Source: Leptidea sinapis
Lineage: Eukaryota; Arthropoda; Insecta; Lepidoptera; Pieridae
Direction of reading: 5' to 3'
Length of the DNA: 64,000 nt
Assembly (NCBI RefSeq): GCF_905404315.1
Contig: NC_066277.1
Span: 14,531,501 to 14,595,500 of the forward strand
The first letter of the stretch is position 1, and each line of letters opens with the position of its first letter. This document shows positions 20,873 to 31,849 of the stretch, in pieces. Under the pieces are notes generated by a model. That model saw only the letters and a program-made list of their open reading frames with translations. It searched no databases and had not been told where the DNA came from. The position numbers were made by a program, and so were the translations under genes.

Positions 20873-21204
20873 ACATTTATATTGTTATGTATTATCTATG
20901 TTATTTTTATTTCTATGGTCCTGGCAGACGGAATAATGAACTCTGAAGTATCTTACAAGGGCATCTGTTTACTTTATAGCCATGTAACACTCCACTTCAT
21001 TTTTAATCATACAACTGGTAAATAAAACGCCACGCAAGGTACAGTGGACAGCTAAGTCAGCAACAAACAAGAATAACCACACAACACTAACCATTTTGTC
21101 ATCTTATAATATGTAATTATAATTTTGTTCTACATCAAGAGGCTTTATAATACATTAAATCCACAGATAAATCACCCTACAATGATCTTTGATTATAATA
21201 GTGT

Positions 21205-21330
21205 TTGTTTACGCCCTCTAGCTGTTGTCCATGACCGACCTGAAGTTCGTCGTGGAGTCGCCGTGCGTTGTGCGTCAACTGTCACGCGCACTTCATTGCA
21301 TTACGATCAAGACTTCTCATGTTCGACACA
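21205..21330. other. GC-rich island, nature unknown
   Basis: About 125 bases markedly richer in G+C and CpG than the flanks, with open frames on the plus strand but no recognised motif. It could be an untranslated first exon and promoter, a piece of coding exon or an unknown repeat. Confidence 0.25.
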
Positions 21331-21415
21331 CGTATTTTTAATTAAAAAAAATTGTAATACGAATTATAATAAGAAGGAAGAATCAACAAATTTCAATATT
21401 CGAAGTAAACTTCTA

Positions 21416-21748
21416 ATATATAAAATTCTCGTGTCATATTGTTAAACATTGAACTCCTCCGAAACGGCTTGACCGATTCTTATGAAATTTGGAGTGCATA
21501 TTGGGTAGGTCTGAGAATCGGACAACATCTATTTTTCATCCCCCTAAATGTTAAGGGTTACCACCCTTAACATTTTTAACCCTTAACACGCGAAATATTT
21601 TTTTAATTTAATTGGATTTTTTTAAGTTTGATTAGTTGTCAGCATTAAAAAATACATACAACTTCAAATTTTCAGCCATCTACGATCAACAGTTACTTTT
21701 GTATCGCGATTTTAATATCGACAATACAACGTTTGTTGGGTCAGCTAG
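21416..21748 (-). repeat. Dispersed repeat R-B, full-length copy
   Basis: Runs (plus strand) from TATAAAATTCTCGTGTCATA through CCTCCGAAACGGCTTGACCG to AACGTTTGTTGGGTCAGCTAG. No inverted termini seen. Confidence 0.75.
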
Positions 21749-22542
21749 TTTATTCATAAAATTCAATCCAGAAAAACGATTAGGCAGGAAATAATCGATA
21801 GAGCCAGCTGAGCTTCGCCACTGTGGTGACTTGCTAGACTTTGATTTTTGTCATTTTCTCTTTTTTTCGTGTCTCGGTAAGTACTTACCTAAGCTTTTAA
21901 AAATATTTTTTGATTGTTAAATATGGATGCACACATGATATAAGAAAACATCGAGGCTTTTGATTACTTTTGCTGATGTTTATGAAACGAAAACGTAATT
22001 CTGTTTTGAGAATCAAAAAGAAGAAATTGAACAGAAGACTTATATACAAGAAGAGATTAAAATAAAGCTAGTTGATATAATAAAGGTATGAAATAAATCC
22101 GTTTTTATAATTCCCTACTTTTAACAACTTGCTTCAGCTTGCTGTTAAAGCATGTATATTTTTAAATAATCATATATTCATAACGTTTTCAGTCTATTTA
22201 TTACTTAAGTGGTTAGTAGAACTAGTACCAAAATAAATAATATTTATCGATTCAAAACACATTCTGACCCCATTAGACGCGACACTCAAGGATGTATTAA
22301 GCTTTTATAACTTCAAGGCACGTGCAAGAGAACCCATTTATAAAGAAAAGGTTATCCACTCAATACTTTATTTGTATGTTGGAAATTGCAAGTGTTGTGT
22401 CTGGAGATTGGGCATAGGTGGTTTATACTCAGTAAAATAACTATTGGTCAGGAAAAAGCACTGCACCCGAGGACGTCCGCTCCCAACCAATGACCGACAG
22501 CCTAGCGAAACTCTTTAAGAAAAAAGCGATTCACTCGATTGT
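21749..22542. other. No gene seen
   Basis: AT-rich. A palindromic donor-like GGTAAGTACTTACC sits at about 21877, without a supporting coding frame. Confidence 0.4.
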
Positions 22543-22720
22543 ATGAAACGTGCAGTCATTGATAGATTGACAGATGACGGCTATAATCTTGTAAAAAATG
22601 GAGATAGCCGAAATCCACTACGTTTTAAGTAACTGTTCGCTTTCAAACTTAGCCGGAAAATACATCGTCGCCAATCGCCATATTGTAATTACAACTATGT
22701 CAAATGACTGCACGTTTCAT
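22543..22720. repeat. MITE-like element with 18-bp perfect inverted ends
   Basis: ATGAAACGTGCAGTCATT at 22543-22560 is exactly inverted at 22703-22720. The 178-bp length and AT-rich inside fit a miniature inverted-repeat element. A target duplication is not obvious. Confidence 0.7.
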
Positions 22721-23045
22721 GCGTAACTAAATTTCAATTTTAACTTAAGCAGTTTCGCCTCTTATTACGTAGTATTTACATACTCTTTGGATTGGAAGTG
22801 GCGTTCAGGACTGTGACAGCTTTAGTACACAAAAATGCGCTATAGCGCCAGGCATGCTGGCAGCCATTTTGTGCGTCAGATCTAACTGAATTGACATTTG
22901 GATATTTCTTGTCATTTATTTAACGTAGCTACTTTTAATGATCTGTGGTGAAAATGTAAATATTATATTTTTATTCATAGAATGGTCATCATTTGGTCAT
23001 GAATATTTTAAAGTATTTTCGCAGCTTCATAACATCAAAAATTAT
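22721..23045. other. No gene seen
   Basis: Contains a short GC-richer stretch around 22835-22875 (GCGCTATAGCGCCAGGC) with no recognisable function. Confidence 0.35.
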
Positions 23046-23276
23046 ATCGTAAAATATGCTCCCTGTTGTTATAATAAAATTGTTTCACAGCAGAACTGTC
23101 AAACCGTGCGTCAATAAATTATTTCATAGAAAATACGTCCACACAAAACAAATATTGGAAATACGAATAATTATGGGTCCCAAATCGAAATCAAAACTAT
23201 CCAATCTCTCAAGTTGGAATAAACTGCACTCCATGAAGTAATACCCATTAAAATCCGTTCAATATATTAGGGAGTT
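23046..23276 (-). repeat. Dispersed repeat R-C copy
   Basis: Minus-strand copy sharing GTTTCACAGCAGAACTGTCA and CACTCCATGAAGTAAT-CCC with R-C at 25185 and 50688. Confidence 0.7.
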
Positions 23277-23540
23277 CACTGGAAACAAACATCAGGAAAC
23301 TGGATTTATATATATTTAAAGATTAATAACATAAAGAGAAGCTATTCAAAGCAAAGCCATTCTCCGTTTTGCTAAAAGTTTAAAATAAGTTCGCTGCAGC
23401 GCTGAAATAGTAATTTATCGTCTAACCAAATAGTATAAACACGCCGCCCTAGAGCACTTACAGTATTCTCGCCACCAAAAGGTCTAAAGCGAATTTCATG
23501 GCGCTTTTTATATATATATTGTTCTAATTATCAATTTAGC

Positions 23541-24262
23541 TGGAAGACGTCCACTGCTGGCCAAAAGCCTTCCCCCAAAGATCGCCATGACGATCGGTCC
23601 TTCGCTGCCACCATCACCGCCGCCCACAATCTCTTGCAACACCAGAGGAATCACAGGAGCGTTGGCGGCCTTTAAGGAAGGTGTACGCGCTTTTTTTGAA
23701 GGTACCCATGTCGTATCGTCCCGGAAACACCGCACAAGGAAGCTCATTCCACAGCCTTGTAGTAAATAAAAAAATAAATAAAAGAAAGCTCCTTGAAAAC
23801 CGCACTGTGGAGGACCGCCACACATCCAGATGGTGAGAATGATATCCGAACTTGTGGCGTGTCGTGCGAAGGTGGAATTCGACGGCAGGAATCAGGTTAA
23901 ACAGCTCTTCGGAACACTCCCCGTGATAAATGCGGTAGAAGACACACAATGAAGCGACGTCTATACGCAACGCCAAGTGATCCAGCCGTTCACAGAGCAC
24001 TGGGTCCCCGACAATTCGAGCTGCTCTGCGCTGCACGCGGTCAAATGGATCGAGCTGATACTGGGGTGCGCCAGACCAGAGATGACAGCAATACTCCATG
24101 TGTGGCCGGACCTGCGCTTTGTAGAGCGCTAGTATGTGGGCCGGCTTGAAGTATTGCCGTGCAATATTCATTATTCCGGCGAACTTGACCAGGCCGTCGG
24201 TCCATCTTGTGGGGGGCCTGCTAACACTACTCTTTAGGTACATGGTCGCCATTCGAGGTTCC
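23541..24262 (-). mobile_element. RTE LINE 3' end split by a CR1-like LINE segment
   Basis: Bases 23541-23615 and 24166-24262 are the two halves of an RTE tail. The outer part has GGAAGACGTCCACTGCTGG; the inner part has TTGACCAGGCCGTCGGTCC. A CR1/Jockey-like segment (23616-24165) lies between, interrupting the RTE near its CTCATCCAACGT-like sequence. All three pieces share minus orientation. Confidence 0.8.
23616..24165 (-). mobile_element. CR1/Jockey-like LINE C-terminus, best preserved copy
   Basis: About 180 codons of the reverse transcriptase C-terminus are open on the minus strand: YFKPAHILALYKAQVRPHME, YCCHLWSGAPQYQLDPFDRV, QRRAARIVGD, then H-H-L-D-V-W, LWNELPCAVF and SSGVARDCGRR. A small AT-rich insertion sits at about 23765-23781. 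The thumb/C-terminal region is shared with other lepidopteran LINEs of this type. The 5' reverse transcriptase core and the poly-A tail are both missing. Confidence 0.9.
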
Positions 24263-24620
24263 GTGCAAGCGCTCTTTCCACTAAGCTAACCGTTCGAATG
24301 ACGTATCGTTGATAAATCTTGTTTGCTTTGTTCAACTCTCAGGTTGTGGCTTCATATACACGATCTACTTTACAGTTGATAACCTGCTCTACCCCAATAT
24401 TTGAGATGTCGCTCAATCAATCCTAAACAATTTGTTATATGTTTTAAAGAGACAACCCTCACTTCTGGGATTAATTACACAAATTAAATTTAAAACGCAG
24501 AACGCGAGAGGTCCCTGGTTCGAGTCACGCATCGTTCATAAATTTTGATTTCAAATTTAATTTGTGTTATTAATCCTAGAAGTGAGGCTTATCACTTTAA
24601 AAAATGTAAGATATTGTTTA
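24263..24620. repeat. tRNA-type SINE, fold-back form
   Basis: The left part (24275-24420) is a minus-strand SINE body with an A-box-like segment. Bases 24428-24500 and about 24530-24620 are inverted arms (left AACAATTTGTTATATG and CCTCACTTCTGGGATTAA; right TTAATCCTAGAAGTGAGG). A B-box-like GGTTCGAGTCACG is at about 24518. Same architecture as 57201-57514. Confidence 0.65.
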
Positions 24621-25184
24621 CCTTTAAATTACTTAAAAGGATTTTAGGAGGGTTTTATATAACGCGTTCTCTAAAGAGTCTCTAAAAGTCTCTTTCCGCA
24701 TAATGTGTTTGCACAAAAAAATAACGCTTTATAAGGAAATGTTTAAAAATGATTTGGTGTTCGAGATTTATATTATATTCACTACGGAACTCTGACTTAT
24801 CATTAATCATTCTACGCCGACGTAGAGTGAAATGTTTTCCTTCATAAATATGATAAAGACATATTATACGGCCTTACATATAAACTTGGTACAGAGTAAG
24901 ACAACACAACAGTATAAATTATAAAAAATATAAATAAATAGAGATCAAACGAAGACGATACGGGCGATATGAAGTTTGTAAAAAACCTCGTTTTAAGACT
25001 GCCTACGTTAGGTAGTTCTAATGATGGCAAGGTCCGACTTTGTAAAACAATGCAAATAATACATTAAATTTAATTAATAAAACATAATATTCTTGCAAGA
25101 AATAATTAATAACATGGCTACTTAAACACGATTATGATGAAACAGAAAATCTTTAAGCCCCAATCTTAATATAATATAAATTAC
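24621..25184. other. No gene seen
   Basis: AT-rich. A short minus-strand open frame at 24842-25030 has no recognisable domain. Confidence 0.4.
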
Positions 25185-25533
25185 GTGACACGTTGTTTGT
25201 CCGCGATGGACTCCTAAACTAATGAACGGATTTTAATGGGGATTACTTCATGGAGTGCAGTTCAGTCCAAATTGAGAGATAGGATAGTTTTATTTCGAAT
25301 TGGGACCCATAATTATTTTTATTTTCAATATTTGTTTTGTATGGACATATTTTCTATGAGGGAAGTTAGTGACGCACGGTTTGACAGTTCTGCTGTGAAA
25401 CAATTTCATTAAAACAACAAGGAGCATTCTTTACGAAATAATTCTTGATGTTTTGAAATATTATTGGCAAATTCCTAAAAAACAGTATTTTTTTATTATC
25501 TACAGAACAACGTCTGTCGTGTCAGCTAGTGTT
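25185..25533 (+). repeat. Dispersed repeat R-C, full-length copy
   Basis: From TTACGTGACACGTTGTTTGT to CAACGTCTGTCGTGTCAGCT, about 350 bp. The closest copy is at 50688-51050. Confidence 0.75.
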
Positions 25534-26164
25534 ACTATATTAATACAAATAAATAGAGATACATATAGTTTCATATAATATTTACCATCTTTACTCACAC
25601 TGAACACACAGACAAACTGAAAAGAGAATGACACTCTCCTGGAAGCATTCATAGTCATGCACAAATGTAAACACACACAAACATATTTCATATTTAGTCT
25701 CAATAATATAGACAGTAAAAAGCAATTATATAATTAGTTATTAGGTAGTTAGAGTGGGGGGAGCCAGGAAACTCATAGCACAGGTTCTACCTAGTTTGAG
25801 CTCCTGTCTCCCAACTGTAGTTTTAAAGTTTTAAGAATAAGTATTGGTGTACTATTGTAACTATAGTACATATTGGGATAAATATACGTATTTGATTCGA
25901 TTTGATTTTTACACCTGAGAAATGATAAATGTGTACAAAAAGACATTTTGTTTAGGATTGTATATGTTAGTGGAATTACTAATTATTATGACCGTAATAA
26001 CGATCATCATGTTCACGAAGCATCCTTACACAAACAATGAATTCAAGCTCTGAATGTTGATGCATCCAATAAACGATAATTTATATTTATACAGTTTATT
26101 CATTATTACTTTTTATGAAATAATTTATATTATTTAAACACGATTCATATATTGGATGCAGCAC
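25534..26164. other. No gene seen; probable LINE tail remnants
   Basis: A GC-richer piece at about 25755-25830 (CTCCTGTCTCCCAACTGTAG) followed by GGGATAAATATACG looks like a retroelement 3' end. The rest is AT-rich. Confidence 0.35.
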
Positions 26165-26272
26165 CTTAGTATATAGTAAATTAAGTAGTTTAAAAGAAAT
26201 ATTTATAGTTACTATTCAAAAGCGCTTAGTTTAAGCCTAATTGAATAAAGTTTATTTGACTTTGACTTTAAT
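26165..26272 (+). repeat. LINE-type 3' tail ending TTTGACTTTGACTTT
   Basis: Counterpart of 4147-4330, in the opposite orientation. Confidence 0.5.
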
Positions 26273-26547
26273 GAAGCGCTATCCGGACAAGCACGACCTT
26301 CATTAATGAAAAAAAAAATAGAGGAAGACTCTACACAGGGTCAAATCGTGTCCAAGGTGTAGTTTAGGTAGACTTGAAATAACATATGAATTTGAAGCCT
26401 CCTCCCTTAAGGAAATTATTAGCAAATAGCATCATGGAAGCTGTAATCCTAAAATAAAAATAATTTGTTTTATTTTTTAATTGTAGTGTATGTAGTAAGT
26501 GTGGATGCATAAAGCACTATGTAAGACAAAAGCCTCATCTAACCTAC

Positions 26548-26795
26548 TCCCGCGATCTTGACCAGATCGTTGGTCTATCTTGTGGGGGTCCTACCAACAC
26601 TACGCCTTCCAGTACGTGGTCGTCATTCGAGGACTTTACTGCCTCAACGGCCATCTGTCTGTCGAGCTATTTGCCCTGCCCACTGCAGTTTCGCAACTAT
26701 CTCTGCTATGTCGGTAACTTTGGTTCTCCTCATTTCTGATTCGATCGCGCAGGAAAACTCCTAGCATTGCCCTCTCTAATGACCTCTGAGCGACA
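26548..26795 (-). mobile_element. RTE-type LINE 3' fragment
   Basis: The plus strand shows GCGATCTTGACCAGATCG, TGTGGGGGTCCTACCAACAC, GTCGTCATTCGAGGACTT and a CTCTAATGACCTCTGAGCGA end, all reverse complements of the RTE C-terminal coding region. It lacks the last 100 or so bases at the 3' end. Confidence 0.8.
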
Positions 26796-27380
26796 ATGAC
26801 AAACAACACACACTGGTGTTAAAATCCTTTGTCTTCAGACAATGTGGTATTTTTGGATGAGAAATTTGGAGAGATTTTACTTCGGATACGTTTCTTGTCA
26901 TTGTCTTGATACGCATCACTAGCTTTCTGACCTTTGAGACTATATATGAAATATACTATTCCAGTTAACTGAACTGAAAATAAAGTCGATAAAATTCGAT
27001 GTTAAACAGCACCTACATTGCTATTAATAACAAAACTCAACATAGCATGAGCAAGCCTGTCTAGTTTCCGCGCAATCGGGCGCTTAACTCATAAGCCTTC
27101 AGTCATGTAACATGTGCAGTTAATTATACAGGGTGTATTCTTTATTATATAAGAAAACTGATTAACTATCTACATGTTATACAAACACAAAGTATGCATA
27201 CTAGTTAGGTAAATACTCTTAGATTACATACACAAGTCACTTTTAAGACAAAATCACATAAACATGGTACCCGAAACAAACATAAACTACAATTAACTAA
27301 AGCTAGGACAAATTATGTTGCGAAAACTTTACAGTTTGAAGGAGCTTTGCTATATATGTAATGACTTGTCGAAAGATATA
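26796..27380. other. No gene seen
   Basis: AT-rich, no recognised element. Confidence 0.4.
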
Positions 27381-28737
27381 CACTGGCCTTCAAAAGGAAG
27401 TATCACACTTTTAAAATTGGGATAACGTTTTAAGTTCACAAGATATACTTTCGAAATAAAAAGGACTCCAAAGAGAATTTAATTTTGTACATAAAAACTT
27501 TATAGTCGGTAACCTTCTTTTAGGAATTGGCTGAAAAAAAACTTCAAAAACAAAACCATTCCTTTTTCAAAGTGGACGTTTCCGAATTACAATTTTACCA
27601 TTCACATTTTTCTTTCTGTTATAAATTTTTTTCAAGATCGATGGGTCTTGTTTTAAAATTTTATGCTAAAAAGCACATAACATTTATTTATCATGCCTCT
27701 TTCAGTTGAAGAATGAGCTAGGATCATGGCTTTTCTGGAACTAGGCATTAGTATGCGTCGCACTGCAAGAATGGTGGGTGTGACGGTACGAACGGTCCAG
27801 AAGGTAAAGTGAAGGTACGAAGACGAAGAGACTGGACACCATCTGAGGAGACCTTGTAATGGCAGACCCAGGTGTACCAGTGCCCGAGAAGATCGTTATA
27901 TTATTTCCACTGTGTTAAGAAATCGCCACCAAAATGCAGTTGAAGTCCAGCAACAGCTACTTCAGACCCGGAGGGACTACATTAGTGATAGTACAGTGAG
28001 AAGAAGACATGCTGAAGCAAATTTGAAACCTCGAAGACCAGCGAGTGGCCCAAAACTCGAGAGACAGCATCGAGTAGCGAGACTGCGATACGCCCGTGAA
28101 CACATGCAGTGGGATGAAGAAGAATGGTTAAGAATTTTGTTTGCAGATGAGTCTCGATTCTCCCTTTACACTTCTGATGGAAAGCGAAGTGTTTACAGGC
28201 GACCTGGTGAGCGATACCTTCAAGCCTGCATCTCAGAAAGAGTCCAATACGGTGGAGGCAGTGTACATGTATGGGCTGGCATATCTTCAGAAGGTCGCAC
28301 AGAGCTAGTAGCCATAGAAAATGGCACCAGCACTGGGCAAAGATATGCTCAAGAGATTCTCAATGAGTATGCAGGGAAGTATTTAGCAAATATGGGTGAT
28401 GGATCGATGCTGATGCATGATAATGCCCGGCCACACACGGCTCATATCGTACAAGAGTATATTCAGGAGGTCGGTATCAGCGTGATGGCTTGGCCATCAA
28501 GAAGTCCTGATCTCAACCCGATTGAACACGCCTGGGATGAGCTTGGGAGGCTAGTCAGAAATCGCAGACCACCACCTACTACCCTCAGGGCACTAAAGTA
28601 GGCCCAGGCAGAAGAATGGGAGAATATTCCCCAACATCGGCTCCGAAACCTAGTGTTCAGTATGCCAAACCGGCTCGAAGCTGTAATCAGAGCTCGAGGA
28701 GGCAATACCCTCAGTCACTTAAAAAAATTACGTTTAA
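27381..28737 (+). mobile_element. Tc1-like DNA transposon, nearly whole, 3' end lost
   Basis: The left end CACTGGCCTTCAAAAGGAAG follows a TA, as expected for Tc1/mariner. About 310 bases of 5' region lead into the transposase frame at 27693. On the right the coding sequence runs into a different repeat at 28738 with an ACCGACTT end. No inverted copy of the left terminus is found, so the right end appears replaced or deleted. Confidence 0.85.
27693..28737 (+). pseudogene. Tc1-like transposase with three in-frame stops
   Basis: From ATG at 27693 the frame carries an N-terminal helix-turn-helix (ISMRRTARMVGVTVRTVQKV), a second DNA-binding block, then the catalytic core. FADESRFSL has the first aspartate, HDNARPHTA the second, and WPSRSPDLNPIEHAWDELGR the closing D/E region. 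These are typical of the DD34E transposases of the Tc1 family. TGA stops lie at 27714 and 27810 and a TAG at 28599. Between them about 229 codons are open. This is the least damaged DNA-transposon gene in the window. Confidence 0.92.
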
Positions 28738-28994
28738 AAAACCGACTTCAAAAACTGAAAAGTATAAAATAACTTAATAAAGTTTTAATTTAAACACCTC
28801 TTATGCAAATCTTATATCATTAATATATCGACTATTATTTGTGTGTACTACCTATTGATAGGGCTTAAGTCGGTGCCTGCCCCCTTGGGTTGTTTGGCTC
28901 TAGACGAAGCTATTCAGCTCAAAGTCACGCGTGGTGAGTGTAGGTTCCTACTATTACATTTTGCTTGACACCGACTTTTCAAAGTCGGTTAATA
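28738..28994. repeat. Repeat with ACCGACTT ends and terminal hairpin
   Basis: The left end has AACCGACTTCAAAAA. The right end has ACCGACTTTTCAAAGTCGGT, which folds into a 9-bp hairpin. A related piece (AACCGACTTCAAGAAGGAGG) is at 63248. Very common in Lepidoptera; the class is uncertain. Confidence 0.55.
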
Positions 28995-29421
28995 AAACAC
29001 CACCAACAAAGTTTCAGAAACAGTAACTGGTTTAAAAACAAAAGGTACCTATTAAGTTTACATATCCAAATATAATTACATACTTCTTGTAAGAAAACAA
29101 AAACATTTCAAGGTATCACTTCGCACTTGCCACAATAGGGCTTTTCAATATCTGCAGTGTTTGCACTAAAAGATTAGTCTGATAGTCAATTTTATAGTGT
29201 CATTTATATTCTTGGGTAGGGCGGCAGGTATAGACAACATATTTGTGTTGTAGAAAAAGCAATTCGATCAGTCTAAAACATGCGTTTAAAGGATTTATTG
29301 AGAGAAAAGCTTATTCGAATCAATATTATGATGTGCATATATGAGAACCACGCTCATAAAAAGACGCATCAAGCAACTAAAAAAAGTGTGTGTAAGTGTG
29401 TACCTATTTATGTATGCACGC
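28995..29421. other. No gene seen
   Basis: AT-rich with short frames lacking any recognisable domain. Confidence 0.4.
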
Positions 29422-29671
29422 AAGAAGTCATACTTCTTTGGCGAAACAAGGCAAAAATCAAAAATTAAATATATTTGTTCCTCCTGCTATTCTACGTTTG
29501 TCGAAAGAACAATTTGTAAAAATCTTGCAAAGATGACTTCGAATTTTGCAAACGTCAGAAAATTTTAGGAACCAAATTCACCCTGTTACTTTTGTGGTAC
29601 AGTGATGCGCGCGCATCTTAATATTTCACTCTCATATTTTTTTCATAAAGTGGCTAAGTAAGTATAACTTC
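29422..29671 (+). repeat. MITE-like element, GAAGTATAACTTC family
   Basis: Third copy. Begins AAGAAGTCATACTTCTTTGG and ends AGTAAGTATAACTTC. Confidence 0.65.
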
Positions 29672-29942
29672 AAAAATTGGTTTGTATATTTATTATTATT
29701 ACTATTATTGTAACTTTTGTGCTTTCATCTGATATACACCAAATAACTTGTAAAACTTAAACGATGAAGATTTTTTTTAATTTAATTGAATACCATTCTA
29801 GTAAGTATTCCTATAAGGGTATAAAATTAAATCATTATTAATTCTACAATTTATTGAATTAGGCGTTACTTTGCGGAAATCCATAATTATACAAATTATT
29901 TAAGTTTTCTTTAGTGTTAGTTCCGCCAATATTTGTTTTTAA

Positions 29943-29995
29943 AACAATTCGACACGTGTTTCGCCTCTACACAAGGCATCCCCAGGACGTGTTGT
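29943..29995 (-). ncRNA. Hammerhead-like ribozyme motif of the Penelope-like element
   Basis: The minus strand reads CCTGGGGATGCC, a nine-base loop, GGCGAAACACGTGTC and then GAATTG. This corresponds to a hammerhead core (C-U-G-A-N-G-A), a GCC/GGC stem II, GAAA, a tiny palindromic stem III (ACAC/GUGU) and the GUC cleavage site. Flanking bases pair as stem I with an internal loop. One core A is G here and there is an extra U at stem II, so activity is doubtful. Confidence 0.6.
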
Positions 29996-30223
29996 CTCGC
30001 CAAAATCTGGCACGAGACTGAATCAAATGAGCCGGAAGCCGCTCTTTTATACCCTCGTCCCATGAAATGACGCGCTGTGATTGGTCGGCTGTTGTGACGT
30101 ATTACCCCCGGAAGAGACACTAGTGATGGGACTAAATTTGTTTGTTCATTCAACAATGTAAACATATTATTTTTGTGTTTTATTATTTCTAATTGCTCTA
30201 ACACATTTAAGCGAAATCCTTTT

Positions 30224-31481
30224 TCACATGTATGTAAAATTATTATTGTTTCCGAGTGAGTGACCCGTATCAATTAAATGTTTCGCGAAGTGTGATTTTT
30301 CGGGATGATTATTCGTAAATGCGGCAATATGTTCCTTTAATCTAATTTCGAAATTTCGACCTGTTTGACCTATATATACCCCGTTACAAGTGTCACAACT
30401 TAGTTTATAAACGCCGGATTTTTCGGAAGTATTTAATCGATCTTTGCCATTACATATTCGACTGACATTGTGATTCGTTCGGAAGGACACATTAATATTG
30501 TTTTTCCTAAATATTTTAGCTATTTTATCCGATATTGGACCAATATATATCAAACTACCCACATATTTGGTATTTGATTGTGGTGGGACGGGATAAAGTT
30601 CTGAATTAATTAAATGTTTTTGTTTATTTTTAAATAATTTGTTCACTAACTGTTTTGTATAGCCGTTGGAAACCGCGATTTGGTATATTGTATTAAGTTC
30701 TTTCGCGAAGCTGTCACGGGACAGTGGGACTGACATTAATCTGTGAACATAGCAGCGGAAGGAATAGTTTATGTTGTACGGGGTGGCAAGATGACGCGGG
30801 AATAGCAATATCTGTATATGACGGCTTTCTATAGATTTTGAATTCTAATTTATTATTTACTCTTGTTAATGTTGAATCCAAAAAAAATAGAGATTGGTTT
30901 GATTCGAATTCCAATTTAAACTTTATTTTTGGGTGGATCTTATTAATTTTATTAATGAATAGATCTATTTGACGTTCGGTGCCTGTCCAGCAAATTATTA
31001 TGTCGTCAACGTATCGGTAATAAAACAGGATATGTGGGTCTCTCACCACGTAATTACACTCAAAATTATCCATAAATATTTCAGCCATAATTGGACTAAA
31101 TGGTGATCCCATTGCTAATCCTTCCTTTTGGCGATAGAATTGATTTTTGAATTTAAAATAATTTTGTATCATACATAGCCTAGTAAGATTGATGATGTCA
31201 TCCTTTTCACCGGGATGTATCCTCTGTTTTTCAAAGAGATCATCAAGGATAATTAAACTTTGTTCATATGGAACATTGGTAAATAAACTATCTACATCGA
31301 GAGACAATAATTTGGCATTTGGTGGAAGGTTGGTATTTTTTACTTTATTTATCAAATCTAGACTATTTTTAAAACTATACTGAGGATTGAATAATGATTT
31401 GTTTTTTATTATCAGTCTCGTGCCAAATTCTACAATTATTAAACAAATGACAGGAGTTATATCCGTTTTCCCAAGCTGCAT
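30224..31481 (-). pseudogene. Penelope-like reverse transcriptase with GIY-YIG domain
   Basis: The first frame (31481-30714) shows LSLDVDSLFTNVPYEQSL (motif A), EGLAMGSPFSPIMAEIFMD (motif B) and YYRYVDDIIICW (motif C, catalytic Y-V-D-D), then FFLDSTLTRV and IYRKPSYTD. A frameshift near 30780 passes into the second frame (30808-30224), which continues the thumb and ends in KSGVYKLSCDTCNGVYIGQT followed by R-N-F-E-I-R-L-K-E-H: the GVY and YIG halves of the nuclease. A further shift near 30235 leads to the last block (LNVLEQLEIIKHKNNMFTLL). Key catalytic residues are present but the ORF is broken. Confidence 0.92.
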
Positions 31482-31849
31482 TTATCAATACGTCATAATA
31501 ATAAACAACCTGTATAGTCATACGTCGTCACTGAAACGAACAGCTAATTTAGATAGAATCGATACTGAGTAAGTCCAACACGAATCGCTGTTACAAACAA
31601 GGTTACTTTGTACAGGCACAATTGTAATTTAAACATTATTGTAAAGCTTAGCAAAAAGCGGAAATCCGTTATTTTGTTATTAATTTTATTTTTTAGCAGA
31701 CTCTTTTAGTGTCAGTCTCGACAAGTCATAGAACCTTTCAGGTCCTGTGGGGGATTATGTGCACATTGCTTATCTAGTGAGTCAGCTGTTTCATTGGTTT
31801 TGATTCTTCCACTGTGTTCTGATACTTGGGTATCATCTAGGGTGATTGA

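Larger units (their letters stand above)
29849..31481 (-). mobile_element. Penelope-like retroelement, 5' truncated
   Basis: The minus strand carries a reverse transcriptase (31481 to about 30700), a GIY-YIG nuclease domain (about 30410-30230) and a terminal repeat-like end (29849-29972) with a hammerhead-like motif. Reverse transcriptase followed by GIY-YIG, without an RNase H or integrase, defines Penelope-like elements. Two or more frameshifts break the ORF. Confidence 0.92.

Noticed and set aside
21860..21890. Splice donor GGTAAGTACTTACC marking an exon
   Set aside because: No supporting coding frame or acceptor; the string is simply palindromic.
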